A DNA stretch of 64,000 bases from Notamacropus eugenii (GCF_028372415.1 NC_092874.1:332958651-333022650); one strand, 5' to 3'. Positions 35,221 through 46,714 are shown, counted from the stretch's first letter. Numbers and translations are program-made. Notes: generated by a model not told the origin, from the sequence alone.

Positions 35221-35760
35221 TATCCTGGTATATGTTGGTTCCTTTATATCTCACTGATATGACTTTGTTCTAATGTGGATGTTGTCTCCCAATATCCCAG
35301 TGGATCATCTTATCAAGGTAGGTATCCCCTCCAATAATGCATATAATAACCCACCCAAGTCTACCCATCCCATGTGACACATGTTTACACTGTACCATGT
35401 GTTTGCCACAGCAGCTCTACCCAACATACCCTGGCGTTGATTAAGTTCTGCTTGTATCTTGAGGATAGCGATGGAGGACACAAGCTGTCCATACTTTATC
35501 CTTCCCTCTTGCCACATGTCCAAGCACATTTTTCATTTCTCTGATGGCATCTTCCATGTCACTTTTGCATAATTCTCTTTCTAAAGAATTAGAGCGTACT
35601 CACACCCATCATACGCCTCTTGATCGCCCTTTGGGTGGTCCTCCACTTCAGTTTTTCAGACTATTGTGCTTCATGACTCAGAGCCATACAACATCACCAA
35701 AAGTATAGTGTGATATTTGGTGAAGTTTTCTCATGGATATTGCCAAACAAGATAAAAATA
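35220..35760 (-). mobile_element. RTE/BovB-like LINE 3' end (antisense copy), decayed
   Basis: The complement has GGACATGTGGCAAGAGGGAA followed by TGTGTCCTCCATCGCTATCC, matching the RTE tail signature H-V-(M/A)-R ... V-L-H-x-Y-P. Upstream on the same strand are further coding-like blocks with stops. Confidence 0.55.
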
Positions 35761-36179
35761 TATAAAGTCAAGTTATCACATTGAATGTCATGACACAGTT
35801 GCATAATGTATATTTTATTATAAAAAAACTATATAAATATTATATATTATAGAAAATCTATATATATAAATCTATTATAGAAAAATTGGACTCAGCAGCC
35901 CCAAGTTCACATAGACCTCTCTCAAGTAGACTTGGACATAATTTGTTTCTAATGTTCTTGACTGTGAAAATAGCTTTTAAAAAATCACTGCAGAGTAGTG
36001 ATATTATAAGAATAAAACAAAAAAATGAAATGGTGATTTGGACAAAGATTTGAATGAATATGGTATGAGTGGCAATATGTTTCCACTTAGTTTGCCACAG
36101 CATATAACAAGGTATAAATTATGGAGCTAATGAACCTTTTTTTTTGGCATTAATAATGTCTCCTTGATAGGGTATAAAT

Positions 36180-36400
36180 TTTTTGCTCTACAGAAAAATA
36201 GAGGAGAAGGGGATAGGAGAGGGGGATAGAAGAAGGGAGGATGATAGAAGGGAGGACAGGCTGGAGGAAGGAATGGATGGAGTGCATGCTGTCCTGGGGT
36301 GGGGGTGGGAGAGATAGGGAAAAAATTTGGAACTCAAATTCTTGTGGAAATCAGTGTTGAAAACTGAAAAATAAATTATATATTTAAAAAAATTTTTGCT
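36180..36400 (+). mobile_element. L1-like 3'UTR and A-tail
   Basis: Purine-rich 'gggaggatgatagaagggaggaca' passes into 'aaaatttggaactcaaattcttgtggaaa' and 'gttgaaaactgaaaaataaatta', ending in A-runs. The same 3' end type recurs at 42890-43090. Confidence 0.6.
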
Positions 36401-36613
36401 TTATTCTAGGCCCTTGTCATTAATATGATTATAAATGATTTTTATTTGTACATGCTTTTATTTTGCTTAAAGTTTATTGATGCTTTTTTATTTTACAGTC
36501 ATTTCTGAATATCTCTTAGCCTCTCTCACCCTTCCATTTTTTTTGTCTTACAACAAAGGCAAAGAAAAAGTCAATTAAAACCAAATGACACATTCAGCTA
36601 TGACCATGTATGT

Positions 36614-36818
36614 CAGAGGTGTTACACACTGCAAACTACAACACTCCCACATGCTGCCCAAACCAGATTAAAATGTAATTTGGAATTATTTAACAAAATT
36701 AATAAAAATACAATAAAACATAAATAATATTACATTGTAAAACTAAGACAGTATATGACCCACAGGAATCCTTGTGTATAGATTAGAAGCCCTTGTTTCT
36801 ATTTGTTTGACACCCTTG
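36614..36818. mobile_element. hAT MITE with perfect 8-bp target-site duplication
   Basis: The element begins CAGAGGTGTTACAC and ends TTTGACACCCTTG, imperfect terminal inverted repeats. The interior has ATTAAAATGTAATTTGGAA and ACAATAAAACATAAATAATA. The 8-bp ATGTATGT flanks it exactly on both sides (36606-36613 and 36819-36826), as expected for hAT transposition. It is non-autonomous at 205 bp. Relatives lie at 49496-49670 and 56219-56402. Confidence 0.88.
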
Positions 36819-37044
36819 ATGTATGTAATATTCCATACCCAGAGTCCCCTGTATCTGTAACACAAAGAGGTTCATCTGTTTTCTTAAGGATCAAGAAAAA
36901 GATCCCAAGATTGGTCATAATCACTGCATAGCATTCAATTTCATTATAGTGTTCCTTTCATTTGCATTGTTCTAGTATGTAGTTTTCTATTTCTGCTCAC
37001 TTCATGCTATCCTTTGACTGATGATATTACTGCCATTTATGCCA

Positions 37045-37300
37045 CTGACACTGGCCTTTATAAGTGGACACAGATCCACAGCTGGGGAATGAATGACTGA
37101 ACAAATTATGGCATATAAACATAATGAGATACAATTGTGCTATAAGTAATAAGGAAAGGAGTGATTTCAGATAAACCTGGAAAAATTGTACGAACTGTTT
37201 GCAGTGAAGTGAGCAGAACCAGGAGAATAAATTATACAATAACAACAACATTATAGAAAAAAACAACTTTGAAAGTCTCACAAACTCTGATTAGTGCAAT
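37045..37300 (+). mobile_element. L1 fragment (end of ORF2 / start of 3'UTR)
   Basis: It contains 'ctggggaatgaatgactgaacaaattatggcatat', 'gctataagtaataaggaaagg' and 'gtgagcagaaccaggagaa', the marsupial L1 blocks just upstream of the 3'UTR. Both ends are truncated. Confidence 0.75.
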
Positions 37301-37359
37301 GACCAACTATGATTTTGGGAGGCGTCATTTTTTAAATTGTCTTGTAGATAAAAAGTACT

Positions 37360-38440
37360 TCATAGGTCAGGAGGCACTGCTGTGTTTCCTGCAAAGAAGA
37401 ACCAAGTCCATGATGACTAAGATGAGAATCATTACATCAGTTTGAGACAAACTCAGGCCAAGGGTCACGTACTTTTCCATGAAATCTGGGAAGGCCCATT
37501 TAGGGTGTGGTGACTGACATTCTCTGCTAAGAAAATGAGCTCAACAGTGATGTCTGCCACTGTGCTGAGTTCTTTTCCATTGCTTTTCAGGAGTCTTATT
37601 CATAGGAGGCAGTCTCCTAGATTAAACTGGATTTCTGCAGTTTTTGGTGGTGTAGCATCAGCAGATGTCAGCATTACCTTCTACTGGAAACCAGTTATTG
37701 GTGGACTTGCTGAAGGAAGAGACTTTGTTTGTTTGGTCTGGAGCTTGATCAGCAATAGTGACCTTCAGATGGTATGTAATGTACATCAGACTTTGGGTAT
37801 CAACAAATAATGGGACATGTTGACTGTGAACTAGAGAGTGTCTGTCTGGCTTAAGGCTAGGGTCCTAAAAGCTTAAGAGGCACTACAGACTCCATCTACT
37901 AAGTTCCCATGGTAGTTCATAACAGAGTTCAGAGTTCTTGTTTGGGGACAATGTGACCAACAAAAAGCCTCAGGGTCACATGGCTGCCTGTGTGTATTTC
38001 AACCTGGAAATGGCCTACATCACATCAGTACATAAGTAATCATTTATCAGGTGGAGTGAGAAGCCAAGTTTTTTTTCAGAAACTATCGTACCCACAATAA
38101 GTTGGTTGGCTCAGCTAACATATTGTGCCCCCTGGGATAGACACTCCATGGGAACTTGTCAGATTAGTCCTTAGGACTGCAAGGTTTCTTTCTGGACTTG
38201 GTCTGTAGGACAGGCTTACGCAGAATATCAACCAATCTACCTACACAACCTTGAATATCAACCTGCACAAGACTACCACATTCACGGAGGCCAAACTCAA
38301 AGGTGACTTCTTTGGTATCTTCCTGCAAAGCTATAGATGGGCTCAGACTCAAGTCTGTTGCTCTGACCAGTTTCCAGTGCCAAATATGCCCCTCTAGACT
38401 CTAACCATCATCTGAGACTCCAGCATAGGGTGGGGAGAAT
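37360..38440 (-). pseudogene. ZP3-like processed pseudogene
   Basis: Read on the minus strand, this stretch gives successive blocks of a zona pellucida sperm-binding protein 3 (ZP3) relative in the right order: MMVRV and GIFGTG near 38385-38420, RATDLSLSPS near 38355, VTFEFGLRECGSLVQV near 38260-38310, VPMECL and IVSEKKLGFSLHL near 38050-38160, VEIHTGSHVTLRLFVGH near 37955-38005, NYHGNLVDGV near 37900, [13 protein letters not shown] and [13 protein letters not shown] (open 37658-37786), VADITVELIFLAE near 37520-37550, and a hydrophobic segment ending VLLCRKHSSAS near 37375-37415. These blocks come from several exons of ZP3 but are continuous here with no introns, so it is a retrocopy. The reading frame shifts several times and there are multiple in-frame stops (for example right after ADIC at 37658). 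It lacks a confident start and cannot encode ZP3. The parent would be an oocyte-coat glycoprotein gene elsewhere in the genome. Confidence 0.87.
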
Positions 38441-39079
38441 GGGAAATCTGCCAAGAAGCAACTGCAGGAGTAGAAGAAAAGGGAAAGCAAGAAGGCTAGA
38501 AGTGATAGACCCAAGATGCAGAATAAGACATATATTTTCACATATAGCCAATGTAGGGATTTTTATTTTTGCTTCACTGTGCATATTGGCTACAAGGCCT
38601 TCCCCCACCCCTTTCTCCCCCCCAAAGAAGAAGATGGTGGGAGAAATGGGAGGGTAGGGAGAGGCAGCCACCCTTAACTTCTATACTCTCTCTGAGGACC
38701 TCCTTCCCCAAAACACATACACATACAAACTTCAGCTCCCTTTTTATGTGTTGTCTTCCCCAATTAAAATGTAAACTTCTTGAAGACAGAGATTATTTTT
38801 ATTTTTGCTCATATTTGTATCTCCAATACTAGCACAAAGCATGACAATAGATGCTTTCTTACGGACTGACTAAATGATCTCTTATACTAAATAAGCTGTT
38901 TAATTTCCTCCCAATTCTTTCCTCAGTAACTATCATTTCATTTCCCATTCTTTCCTATAGAACTCTCATTTCATTCATATTATAATTTTAAAACTCTTGC
39001 TTCATTTCTTCCAGGAACCTCAGTAGAACTTATGGCACATCTCTGTGTGATTTTCTTTGAGATTTTGTCCTCAGATCAA

Positions 39080-39310
39080 CTGTTCTTAATGTAGTGTGCA
39101 CAAAACCCCAAAGGGCCCATGGATAGATTTTGGTAGGGGTGGGGAGAAGAATCTATAAACTTCGATGGGAAATATTCGTATCTTTATCTTAATAATAATT
39201 CATTTTCTTTGTAATCTTATGTATTTTATTCAATCCATTTGAAAACATTCTGAGGAATTCTTAGGCTTTACAAGATTTCTTTGTAACCAAGACAAAAAAA
39301 AGAATTCACA
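39080..39310. mobile_element. hAT-like MITE copy, degraded
   Basis: It shares the internal block TTTGTAATCTTATGTATTTTATTC and 'aaaacattctgaggaattcttaggctttac' with the elements at 17045 and 57229. Ends are unclear. Confidence 0.5.
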
Positions 39311-40194
39311 TCTTTTCAAGGCAATATCAATAATAAAACAAAGGGCTACATGGATAAAGGAAGAGGAACTCAAGATAATGCCTAGGCAAAAATTCTTCAT
39401 TTAGACACATGGGGTAGAAAACAAGAGAAGGGAGAAATTAAGGAGACTGGATTAAAGGATACTACTTCCTCCAAGAGAAACAGATCCAGAAAAAAGTACT
39501 TGGAGTGGACAAAGAGACTAGATAATAGCATGGAGATAGACAACAGGGTAACTTGGGCAAAAATATAGGGAGATACAATTAGGCAATAGTAACCATAGCA
39601 TATGCAGGGGACAGTGAGGAAATCTTCGTGAATGGAGTAGAGGTTATTCATTGGGTCTCCTCCCCTCTTTTAACCATTGTCCATACAACTGCCAAAGTGA
39701 TAGTCCAGATTGTAGTCTGTAAATAGAATGCACTGACTCCTTGCCTTCAACCCTTAGAATCCTTAGTTTCCTTTAAATCTTGGTGCATACTATTTCTTAC
39801 ATAAGGCTTTGCAGATCCCTTGTTAGTAGAAATCTCCCACTACCTTCAGTAGCTTGTATTTTTTTTTTGTATGCTTATGATCATACATGTTGATCCCCTT
39901 TGTAAAATCATAGAATTAGAACAGGAGGAGCTCTTAGAAGTCACCTAGTCCACTTTTCCTCTCCCCCCCTCATTAAAACCTTTAATTTCTCTCCTTCCCA
40001 CTCCCCACCCCCACCATTGGAAGAAAAAAAAATCCTTGTAACAAATACACAGCCAAATTTGGACGTTGGCAGTGTCCAAAATTATGTTTCATTCTTCATC
40101 TTGAGTCAATCATCTCTTTTCCAGGAAGCAAAGAAGCATACTTTGTCATTAATCCTCCAGAATCCCACAATGCTCCCCTCACTTTTGAAAAAAA

Positions 40195-40668
40195 CTTATT
40201 AGTTTTTGATATTCATTAAAACATTTTAAATTCCAAATTTCTCTCCCTCCCTTTCACCCCTTCCCCACCCATTTGAAAGCAAGAATTGTGACATCAATTA
40301 TGCATGTAAAATCATGCAAAATATTTCCATATTAGCCATGTTGTTTTTTTTTTAAAGAGCAAGAAAAATAAAGTGAAAAAATTATACTTCAATCTATAAT
40401 TCAGACACCATCAGGTCTTTCACTGGAGGTGGGTAGTATTTTTCATCCTGAGTCCTTCAGAATTGTCTTAGATCATTGTATTGGTCAGAATAGCTGTCAT
40501 TAATAGATGATCATCATATAATATTACTGTCCTGTGTACAATGTTCTCCTGGTTCTGCTTACTTCTGATAGGTGTGAAGTGATACCTCCGAGTTGTTTTA
40601 ATTTGCATTTCTCTAATCAATAGTAATTTAAAACATTTTGTATGACTATATATAGCTTTGATATCTTC
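40195..40668 (-). mobile_element. L1 3' end (antisense), internally deleted
   Basis: It starts with a T/AT-rich tail and 'aaattccaaatttctctccctccctttc', passes 'ttcaatctataattcagacacc' and 'gtacaatgttctcctggttctgc', then jumps at about 40564 into ORF2-derived 'ctgataggtgtgaagtgatacctc', so several hundred bases are missing between. Confidence 0.75.
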
Positions 40669-40669
40669 T

Positions 40670-42620
40670 TTTTTAGTTTTTAAATTTTTTAATTACATGT
40701 AAAGACAAATTTTAGCATTCATTTCTTTATTTTAAATTCCAAATTTTCTTCCTCCCTCACCTCGCCATTCCTAAGACAGTAAGCAATTTGATATAAGTTA
40801 TATAAGTGCAATTATGTAAAACATATTTCCATATTAGTCATGTTGTAAAAGAAGAAACAGACCAAAAGAAAAAAATCATGAAAAAAATAAAGTGAAAATA
40901 GTATGCTTCAATATGCATTCAGACTCCATTAGTTCTTTTTCTGGAAGTGAATAGCATTTTTCAACATGAGTTCTTGGGAATTGTATTGGATCATTGTATG
41001 CTGAGAATAGCTAAGTCATTCAGAGCTGATCATAGCACAATATTGCTGTTACTGTGTACAGTGGTGTCCTGGTTCTGTTCACTTCGTTTTGCATCAGTTC
41101 ATGTAAGTCTTTCTGAAATTCATTTTTCTGAAATTTTCCTGTCTTCTTGACACTTCTTATAGCACAATAGTATTCCATTACATGTATATACCACAACTTG
41201 TTAAGCTATTCCCCAATTGATGGGCATCCCTTCAATTTCCAGTTCTTTGCCACCACAAAAAAAGCAGTTATAAAAATTTTTGTACAGATAGGTCCTTTTC
41301 CTTTTTTAAAAAAAAAATCTCCTTGGGATACAGGCCTATCAGTGGTATTTCTGGATCAAAAGGTATGTATAGCTTGATTGCCCTTTGGGCATAGTACCAA
41401 ATTACTCTCCAGATTGGTTGGATAAGTTCACAACTCCACCAAGATCACATTAGTGTTCTAGTTTTCCCACATCCCCTCCACCATTTATCATTTTCCTTAT
41501 GTTAGCCAATCTGATAGGTGTGAGGCAGTACTTGAGGAGTTTGTATTTCTCTAATCAATAGTGATTTTAAAGCATTTTCCCATATTACTATAGATTGCTT
41601 TGATTTCTTCATCTGAAAATTGCTTGTTCATATCCTTTGACCATTTAACAATAGGACTTATAAATTTGACTTTGTTTTCTAACTTTTTGGAGAAATGAGA
41701 CCTTTATTAGAGACATTTGCTATAAAAATTGTTTCCCAGTCTTTTGCTTTTCTTCTAATCTTGGTTGCATCAGTTTTGCTTGGGCAAAACCTTTTTAATT
41801 TAATATAATCAAATTATCCATTTTATATCTTGTAATGCTGTCTATCTCTTGTTTGGTCATAAATTCTTCCCTTCTCCATGGATCTGACAGGTAAACTACT
41901 TTCTGCTCTCCTAATTTGCTTATGATATCACCCTTTGTCTAAATTATGTTCCCATCTTGACCTTATCTTGGCATGATGTTGGTCTATGTTTCTGCCATAC
42001 TATTTTCCGGTTTTCTGAGCAGTTTTTGTCAAATAGTGAATTCTTGTCCAAGAAGCCGGGGTTTTGGGGTTTATCAAATACTAAATTGCTATGGTCATTT
42101 ACTATAATGTAATTTGTACCTAATCTATTCCACTGATTCACCACTCTGTTTCCTAGCCAGTACCAAGTAGTTCTGAGGATTACTGCTTTATAATATAGTT
42201 TGAGATCTGCTACAGTCAGATCACTTTCCTTTGCATTTCTTTTTCATTAATTCCCTTGATATTCTTGACCTGTTATTCTTTCAGGTAAATTTTGTTATTA
42301 TCTTTTCTAGTTCTATAAAATAATTTTTTTAGTAGTTTGATTGGTATGGCAATGAATAAGTAAATTAATTTAGGTAGAATCGTCATTTTCGTTATATTGG
42401 CTTGGCCTACTTATGAGCAATTCATATCTTTCTAATTGTTTAGATTGGTCTTTATTTGTGTGAAAAGCATTTTGTAATTGGGTTCATATAGTTCCTTGGT
42501 GTGTCTTGGCACGTAGATTCTCAAGTATTTTATATTGTCTGTAGTTATTTTAAATGGAATTTCTCTAACTCTTCCTGCTGGACTTTGTTGGTAATATATA
42601 GAAATGCTGATGTTTTATAT
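40670..42620 (-). mobile_element. L1 3' half (antisense), ~1.95 kb
   Basis: After a tail block ('aattacatgtaaagacaaattttagcattca') it runs through the 3'UTR and the C-terminal half of ORF2 on the minus strand. A recognisable open piece is 41944-42144 (VVNQWNRLGTNYIIV and [20 protein letters not shown]), typical of mammalian L1 ORF2 (DQWNR ... LIFDK). 5' truncated at about 42620. It is a later neighbour of the L1 copy at 40195-40668. Confidence 0.85.
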
Positions 42621-42624
42621 GGCC

Positions 42625-42765
42625 ACTTACTTTTAAAGACGAGGAAAATGAGGCTTAGAAAGGTTATATGACTTGCTCAGAGTCACAAAGATAGTTGATG
42701 GTAGATCCCCAGTTTGAACATAGGTTCTATAAGTCCCAATGCATTCTATCCTCTCTTTTTCCATT
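42625..42765 (-). mobile_element. MIR-type SINE fragment
   Basis: 'gacgaggaaaatgaggcttagaaaggttatatgacttgctcagagtcacaaag' is the complement of the MIR core and following region. Confidence 0.65.
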
Positions 42766-42889
42766 CAGAAATTCTACTTTTCTTTAATTTCAGAATCATC
42801 TCTTGAAAGAGTCCTTCCTTTCAACTGTTGAGTATTGTTCTTGCAACTAGGAAATAAGAAATACAGGTAATGGGGTATAGAAATTTATC

Positions 42890-43092
42890 TTGCCCTACAG
42901 GACAAAAGAGAAGATGGGAATAAGGGAAGGGAGGGATGTTAGAAGGGAGGACAGATTGGTGATAGGGGTAATTAGAATGCTCGGCGTTTTGAGGTAGGGC
43001 GAGGGGAGAAATGAGGAGAAAATTTGCAACCCAAAATTTTGTGGAAATGAATGTTGAAAATTTAAATAAATAAATTTAAATATTAAAAAAAA
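42890..43092 (+). mobile_element. L1-like 3'UTR and A-tail
   Basis: Same structure as 36180-36400: 'gggagggatgttagaagggaggacagattgg', 'aaaattttgtggaaatgaatgttgaaaa', then A/T-rich tail with an A-run at 43084-43092. Confidence 0.6.
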
Positions 43093-43199
43093 GAGTCCTT
43101 CCTTTACTGATATCTTCAACTGCTAGTGTCTCCCTCCAAAATTACTTGTAGTTCATATATATGTTTACATATGCACAAGTATATATAAATATATATATG

Positions 43200-43860
43200 C
43201 ATTGTACATGTTATTTCCCTCTTACAATGTAAGCTCCCTGAGATCATCCTTTGTTCCCCTCTGGGTCATGCTGCTGCTGTTCCAGACTTTTCCTCCATGC
43301 CTTGGCTGCCAGTACCCACGGCCTTCTTACCTTGGGAAAACCTTTCACTATATTGGTTCCCCTTCTCCCATTGTTGCCATATCACCTTGGAATGTTTCTT
43401 TTTTCATTAGTGAGCTCCTCCTGGGACTTCTATGTTAGGGAGGGACCTAGGCCAGCCTTCATTCACCTCCCAGCTCTCCTTGGGACATTCCAGACTCTGC
43501 CTCAGATGCCATATCATGATGGAACTTTCCTAAATGCCTATGACCTTCTCCAACATGCTGGTCACTTCTATCAGTGATTTCTTCTTGGGACCTTCATTTT
43601 GTGGAGGGGCCCAGGCCACCTTTCCTTCATTCCCCTCCAAGTTCTGCTTCTGACTCTTTGATACTAAATTCTTATGTGGATACTTGCCTCCCTTCTTGAC
43701 CACTATATTCACCTCCTTTTTGTATGTTATCTTTCTCCATTAGAGTATAAGCTTCTTGAGGGCAGGAACTATTTCCTTTTTTGGCTTTTATTTATATCCT
43801 CAACACTGAGCACAGGATCTGGCACATAGGAAGCACTTAATAAGTGTTTGTTGCCTTTTT
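43200..43860 (+). repeat. Degenerate tandem blocks followed by an L2/SINE-type 3' end
   Basis: TGCCATATCA starts at 43375 and 43507, each followed by similar sequence: 'cctgggacttctatgttagggagggacctaggcc' in one, 'cttgggaccttcattttgtggaggggcccaggcc' in the other. From 43735 the sequence is the common mammalian tail 'cattagagtataagcttcttgagggcaggaact ... ggcacataggaagcacttaataagtg'. Confidence 0.6.
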
Positions 43861-43979
43861 GTTTCATATCTCAGTTATTTGCAATTGACTGAAAAATTTA
43901 GAGAATATACAATTTCATTGTACTTAGTTGTTTGTTGACTGATACAATATTTAACAAAATACTGCATTTACGTACTCTT

Positions 43980-45335
43980 TTCCAACAATATGTCTCCCAG
44001 ACATTCATCAATATTGCTCAAGATTCCTTGAAAGATGCAAGATTTGAAATATCTGATAATAACGTAAACATCAGGCAAGGTACATAACAGGGAAATACTT
44101 TCCAATCATGCTTGCCACTATTATAGAGAAGATACAGTACAAAGTACAAGTTGAAGAGTGTTTTTCTGCATGTGGTAATGTCTTCTTAGTGCCCCTGTTT
44201 GTGGATAATATTGTATTGGCTGCATCAAGTCCTGAAATATCGTAGAGCCTCCTTGGCAAGAAACACTCAAAGTAAGGATCACCTGCACAAGAAAGATCAC
44301 GTAGAGGAAGAATGTCTTTTGCCTAGTTTATGAAAGGGAGATTTGTGAAAAATTTATGGTCTGTCTGTCAGTAGGTATATCTGAAGCAGGCAATACAAGA
44401 TAGATGGACAGTGACTTGGAGCCAAAGTTGAACAGGAGGAGAGATGGTTAGATTACCTTCTGGAAGCTGCAAAGTTCCATTGATGACATCAAGTTTCCCA
44501 TGGAAACAAAGACCCAGCTACTTAAGTTATGTAATCTTATTGTATCCTTTTTCATTAACATTCTACCAGTATTGCTGTATGGTGGTGACACATGGAATTA
44601 TTTATACATTGAGAAGATTCTGATCAAGTGCCAAGAACTCCGAAAACTTTAGGCATATGCAAATATGTCATTATTTTTAACTTTGTCAGTCTCTTCAGCT
44701 TTCACTGACAGAGCAAAGATATTCATAAAGAATTTTTTATTATTTTCCAAGTTTCCATTAAAGAAGCTGTTTCCCATCGCCCAGGCATAAAACCCACAAG
44801 TGGTAAAATGTTATAAAAAGTGTTCATAAATAACACTGTTGATGTCTTCACCAGAATATTCAAGCTTCACTCAGATTTGCCATCTGGACTATAATGAGGG
44901 ACAGAGGGAAGAGATAAAGGCCTGGTGCTTTAAAAAGACTTCAAGTGAGATTTTTGTGTACTTTAATCAGGAAAGTGTGAATTCGTTTAAAAAAAATAAG
45001 CAAAGTACATGTTTTCATGATTCATTAATTCTTGAATTAAATATCAGAGGATAAGGTAGAGGTACTTGACATGAGGAGATTGTAACAGATAATCAGTGAA
45101 GAACTTCTAAGAAATATTATCAAGGAAATGTATGTTAGGAGGAGAAAATGTCTTGATTACATGGGGAGGGATGACAGGTTGACAGTCAGAGTGCTCCACT
45201 GGTACTCTCACAGTGTCAGCAGGGAGGAAGGCCTCTGGCACACTGGGTGGCAAACTTATGGAAGAATACAGACATTCATGGCAGGGAAGGGTACAATCTG
45301 TGTTGGAGGGAATTCCCAAATTGATGAGATCACAG
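43980..45335 (+). mobile_element. RTE/BovB-like LINE, RT C-terminal part to 3' end, decayed
   Basis: Conceptual translation gives NIRQG (RT motif region), PLFVDNIVLAA (the FADDIVLIA catalytic block with the second Asp changed to Asn), KLNRRRRDGWI, KTQLLKLCN and ILPVLLYGGDTWN. The end (45128-45270) has MGRDDRLTVRVLHWYSH and then REEGLWHTGWQTY, matching the RTE tail (RRxGRPxTRW). Stops and shifts are present, and the catalytic change would disable it even if open. Confidence 0.78.
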
Positions 45336-45379
45336 ATCTATTTGAATACTTAAGTATATTCCCCAGCACTTGTATATAG

Positions 45380-46010
45380 GTTGCTTGCTCTGGATCCTAT
45401 CCTTCCATTCATGAGTTTTGCATTCCACGTCACATTGTTGACTCATATTGAGTCTAACTAAAAACCCCTGGATCTTTTTTACATGAGCAAGATCTCTCCT
45501 ATCTTGTATTTGTGCAATTAATTTTTGAACCAAAGTATAGGAATTTATATCTACCCCTATAAAATTTCATTTTAGATTCAGTCCAGGATTTTTGCCTATA
45601 TGGTTCTTCTGGACCCTATTTCTTTTGTTCAACATAATCAATTATTCCATTCAATATGTTAATTATATACTTTGTATCATCCACAGATTTGGGAATCGTA
45701 ACACCTTTTATTCAAGTCCATGATAAAAAACATTGAATGGAGCAGCGTCAGTGACAAAGCACTTGTGACAATTTATTAAGTACTTATTTTCAGGTTAATT
45801 GCAATCATCCTTTGGGTTTGGTCATTCAAACAGTCTTAAATCCACCTAACTACACTATTGCCCAGCCTTGATTTCTCCATCTTGTCTGCCAGAGTACTAC
45901 CTTTTCATTTTGCCTTTATGAGTTCCAAGTACACCATATATATGGCCTCTTCATCCCTGCACTATGAGGCAAAAAAGAAAAAAGAGGTTGGTCTGTGCAT
46001 TATTTGACCT
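45380..46010 (-). mobile_element. L3/CR1-type LINE, part 1 (antisense)
   Basis: The plus strand reads as the complement of CR1/L3 ORF2: 'aaatttcattttagattcagtccagga', 'ttccattcaatatgttaattatatactttgtatcatccacagatttggg', 'gtccatgataaaaaacattgaatgg', 'ttgggtttggtcattcaaacagtcttaaatccacctaactacac'. It continues at 46715 after an insertion. Confidence 0.75.
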
Positions 46011-46014
46011 CATA

Positions 46015-46117
46015 GTTTGGGTTAAAGCAAAGACCTAATTCCAGGAATTTATAGGAAATGGGTGCTCAGGAAACTGGTACAGCCAAGAGTTTTATTATTA
46101 TGTGGTGCAGCAAGCAG

Positions 46118-46174
<57 letters not shown>

Positions 46175-46700
46175 ATATGGCAATTAAACAGATGTTCATC
46201 CCCCAGATGTAAGAATGTTACCCAGCACAAGGGGAAGATGTGTCAGGCAGAAAACACACTCAGAGTTGGAGTTCAGGTAGTGAAGTTATATACCTTAAAA
46301 ATGAGGTTGGTGGAGAACAGGTAATCAGTGCCAGATGTGAGAGGGAGCATTCCTAATCAGACCCACACGTGAATTTTTGCGGTCACTTATCAATACCAGG
46401 CTTGGGTAGGGGAAGTTTCTTTATTGGGACTAGAAACTTGAGAGGGTCTGGGTTGACTTAACTAAGGCAGCAGTACAGGAATGACTTAGAGACTACCACA
46501 GTTGGTCAGGAGTTTTATCCAGTTAGCAGCTGTGAGCATTAACTGCCTGAGATGGAGTTAACATAGGTCAAATCTGTTTAGTACCATTCTGTCTTTGCTT
46601 ATACGTTTTATGGACATTTGGACCACTTAGCCTAAGTAACTCCATTTTGGAATCCAATAACGAGAACTATAACATTGAACAATTAAAAGATTACAATGAT
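46015..46700 (-). mobile_element. Probable solo LTR of an old endogenous retrovirus (fossil), inserted in L3/CR1
   Basis: A block of about 680 bp with no L3 content splits the L3/CR1 copy. On the minus strand it has the U3-like phrase CCAAAATGGAGTTACTT, an AATAAAACTCTTGGC polyadenylation-type R/U5 block and no coding region. The L3 sequence on either side resumes with a short shared GCATTA, compatible with a 5-6 bp target duplication. It carries a CA microsatellite. It looks old and non-functional; the family was not identified. Confidence 0.5.
46122..46173. repeat. (CA)n microsatellite
   Basis: About 26 uninterrupted CA units. Confidence 0.97.
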
Positions 46701-46714
46701 CACAATCTGGCATT

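Noticed and set aside
38408-38671. Minus-strand open frame of 87 codons with a Leu-rich stretch next to the ZP3-like copy
   Set aside because: It could be the decayed signal-peptide end of the ZP3 copy, but the match is too weak. Only the part with clear ZP3 blocks was annotated.
46058-46324. Open frame with a long His-Thr run
   Set aside because: Translation of the CA microsatellite inside the LTR-like insert.
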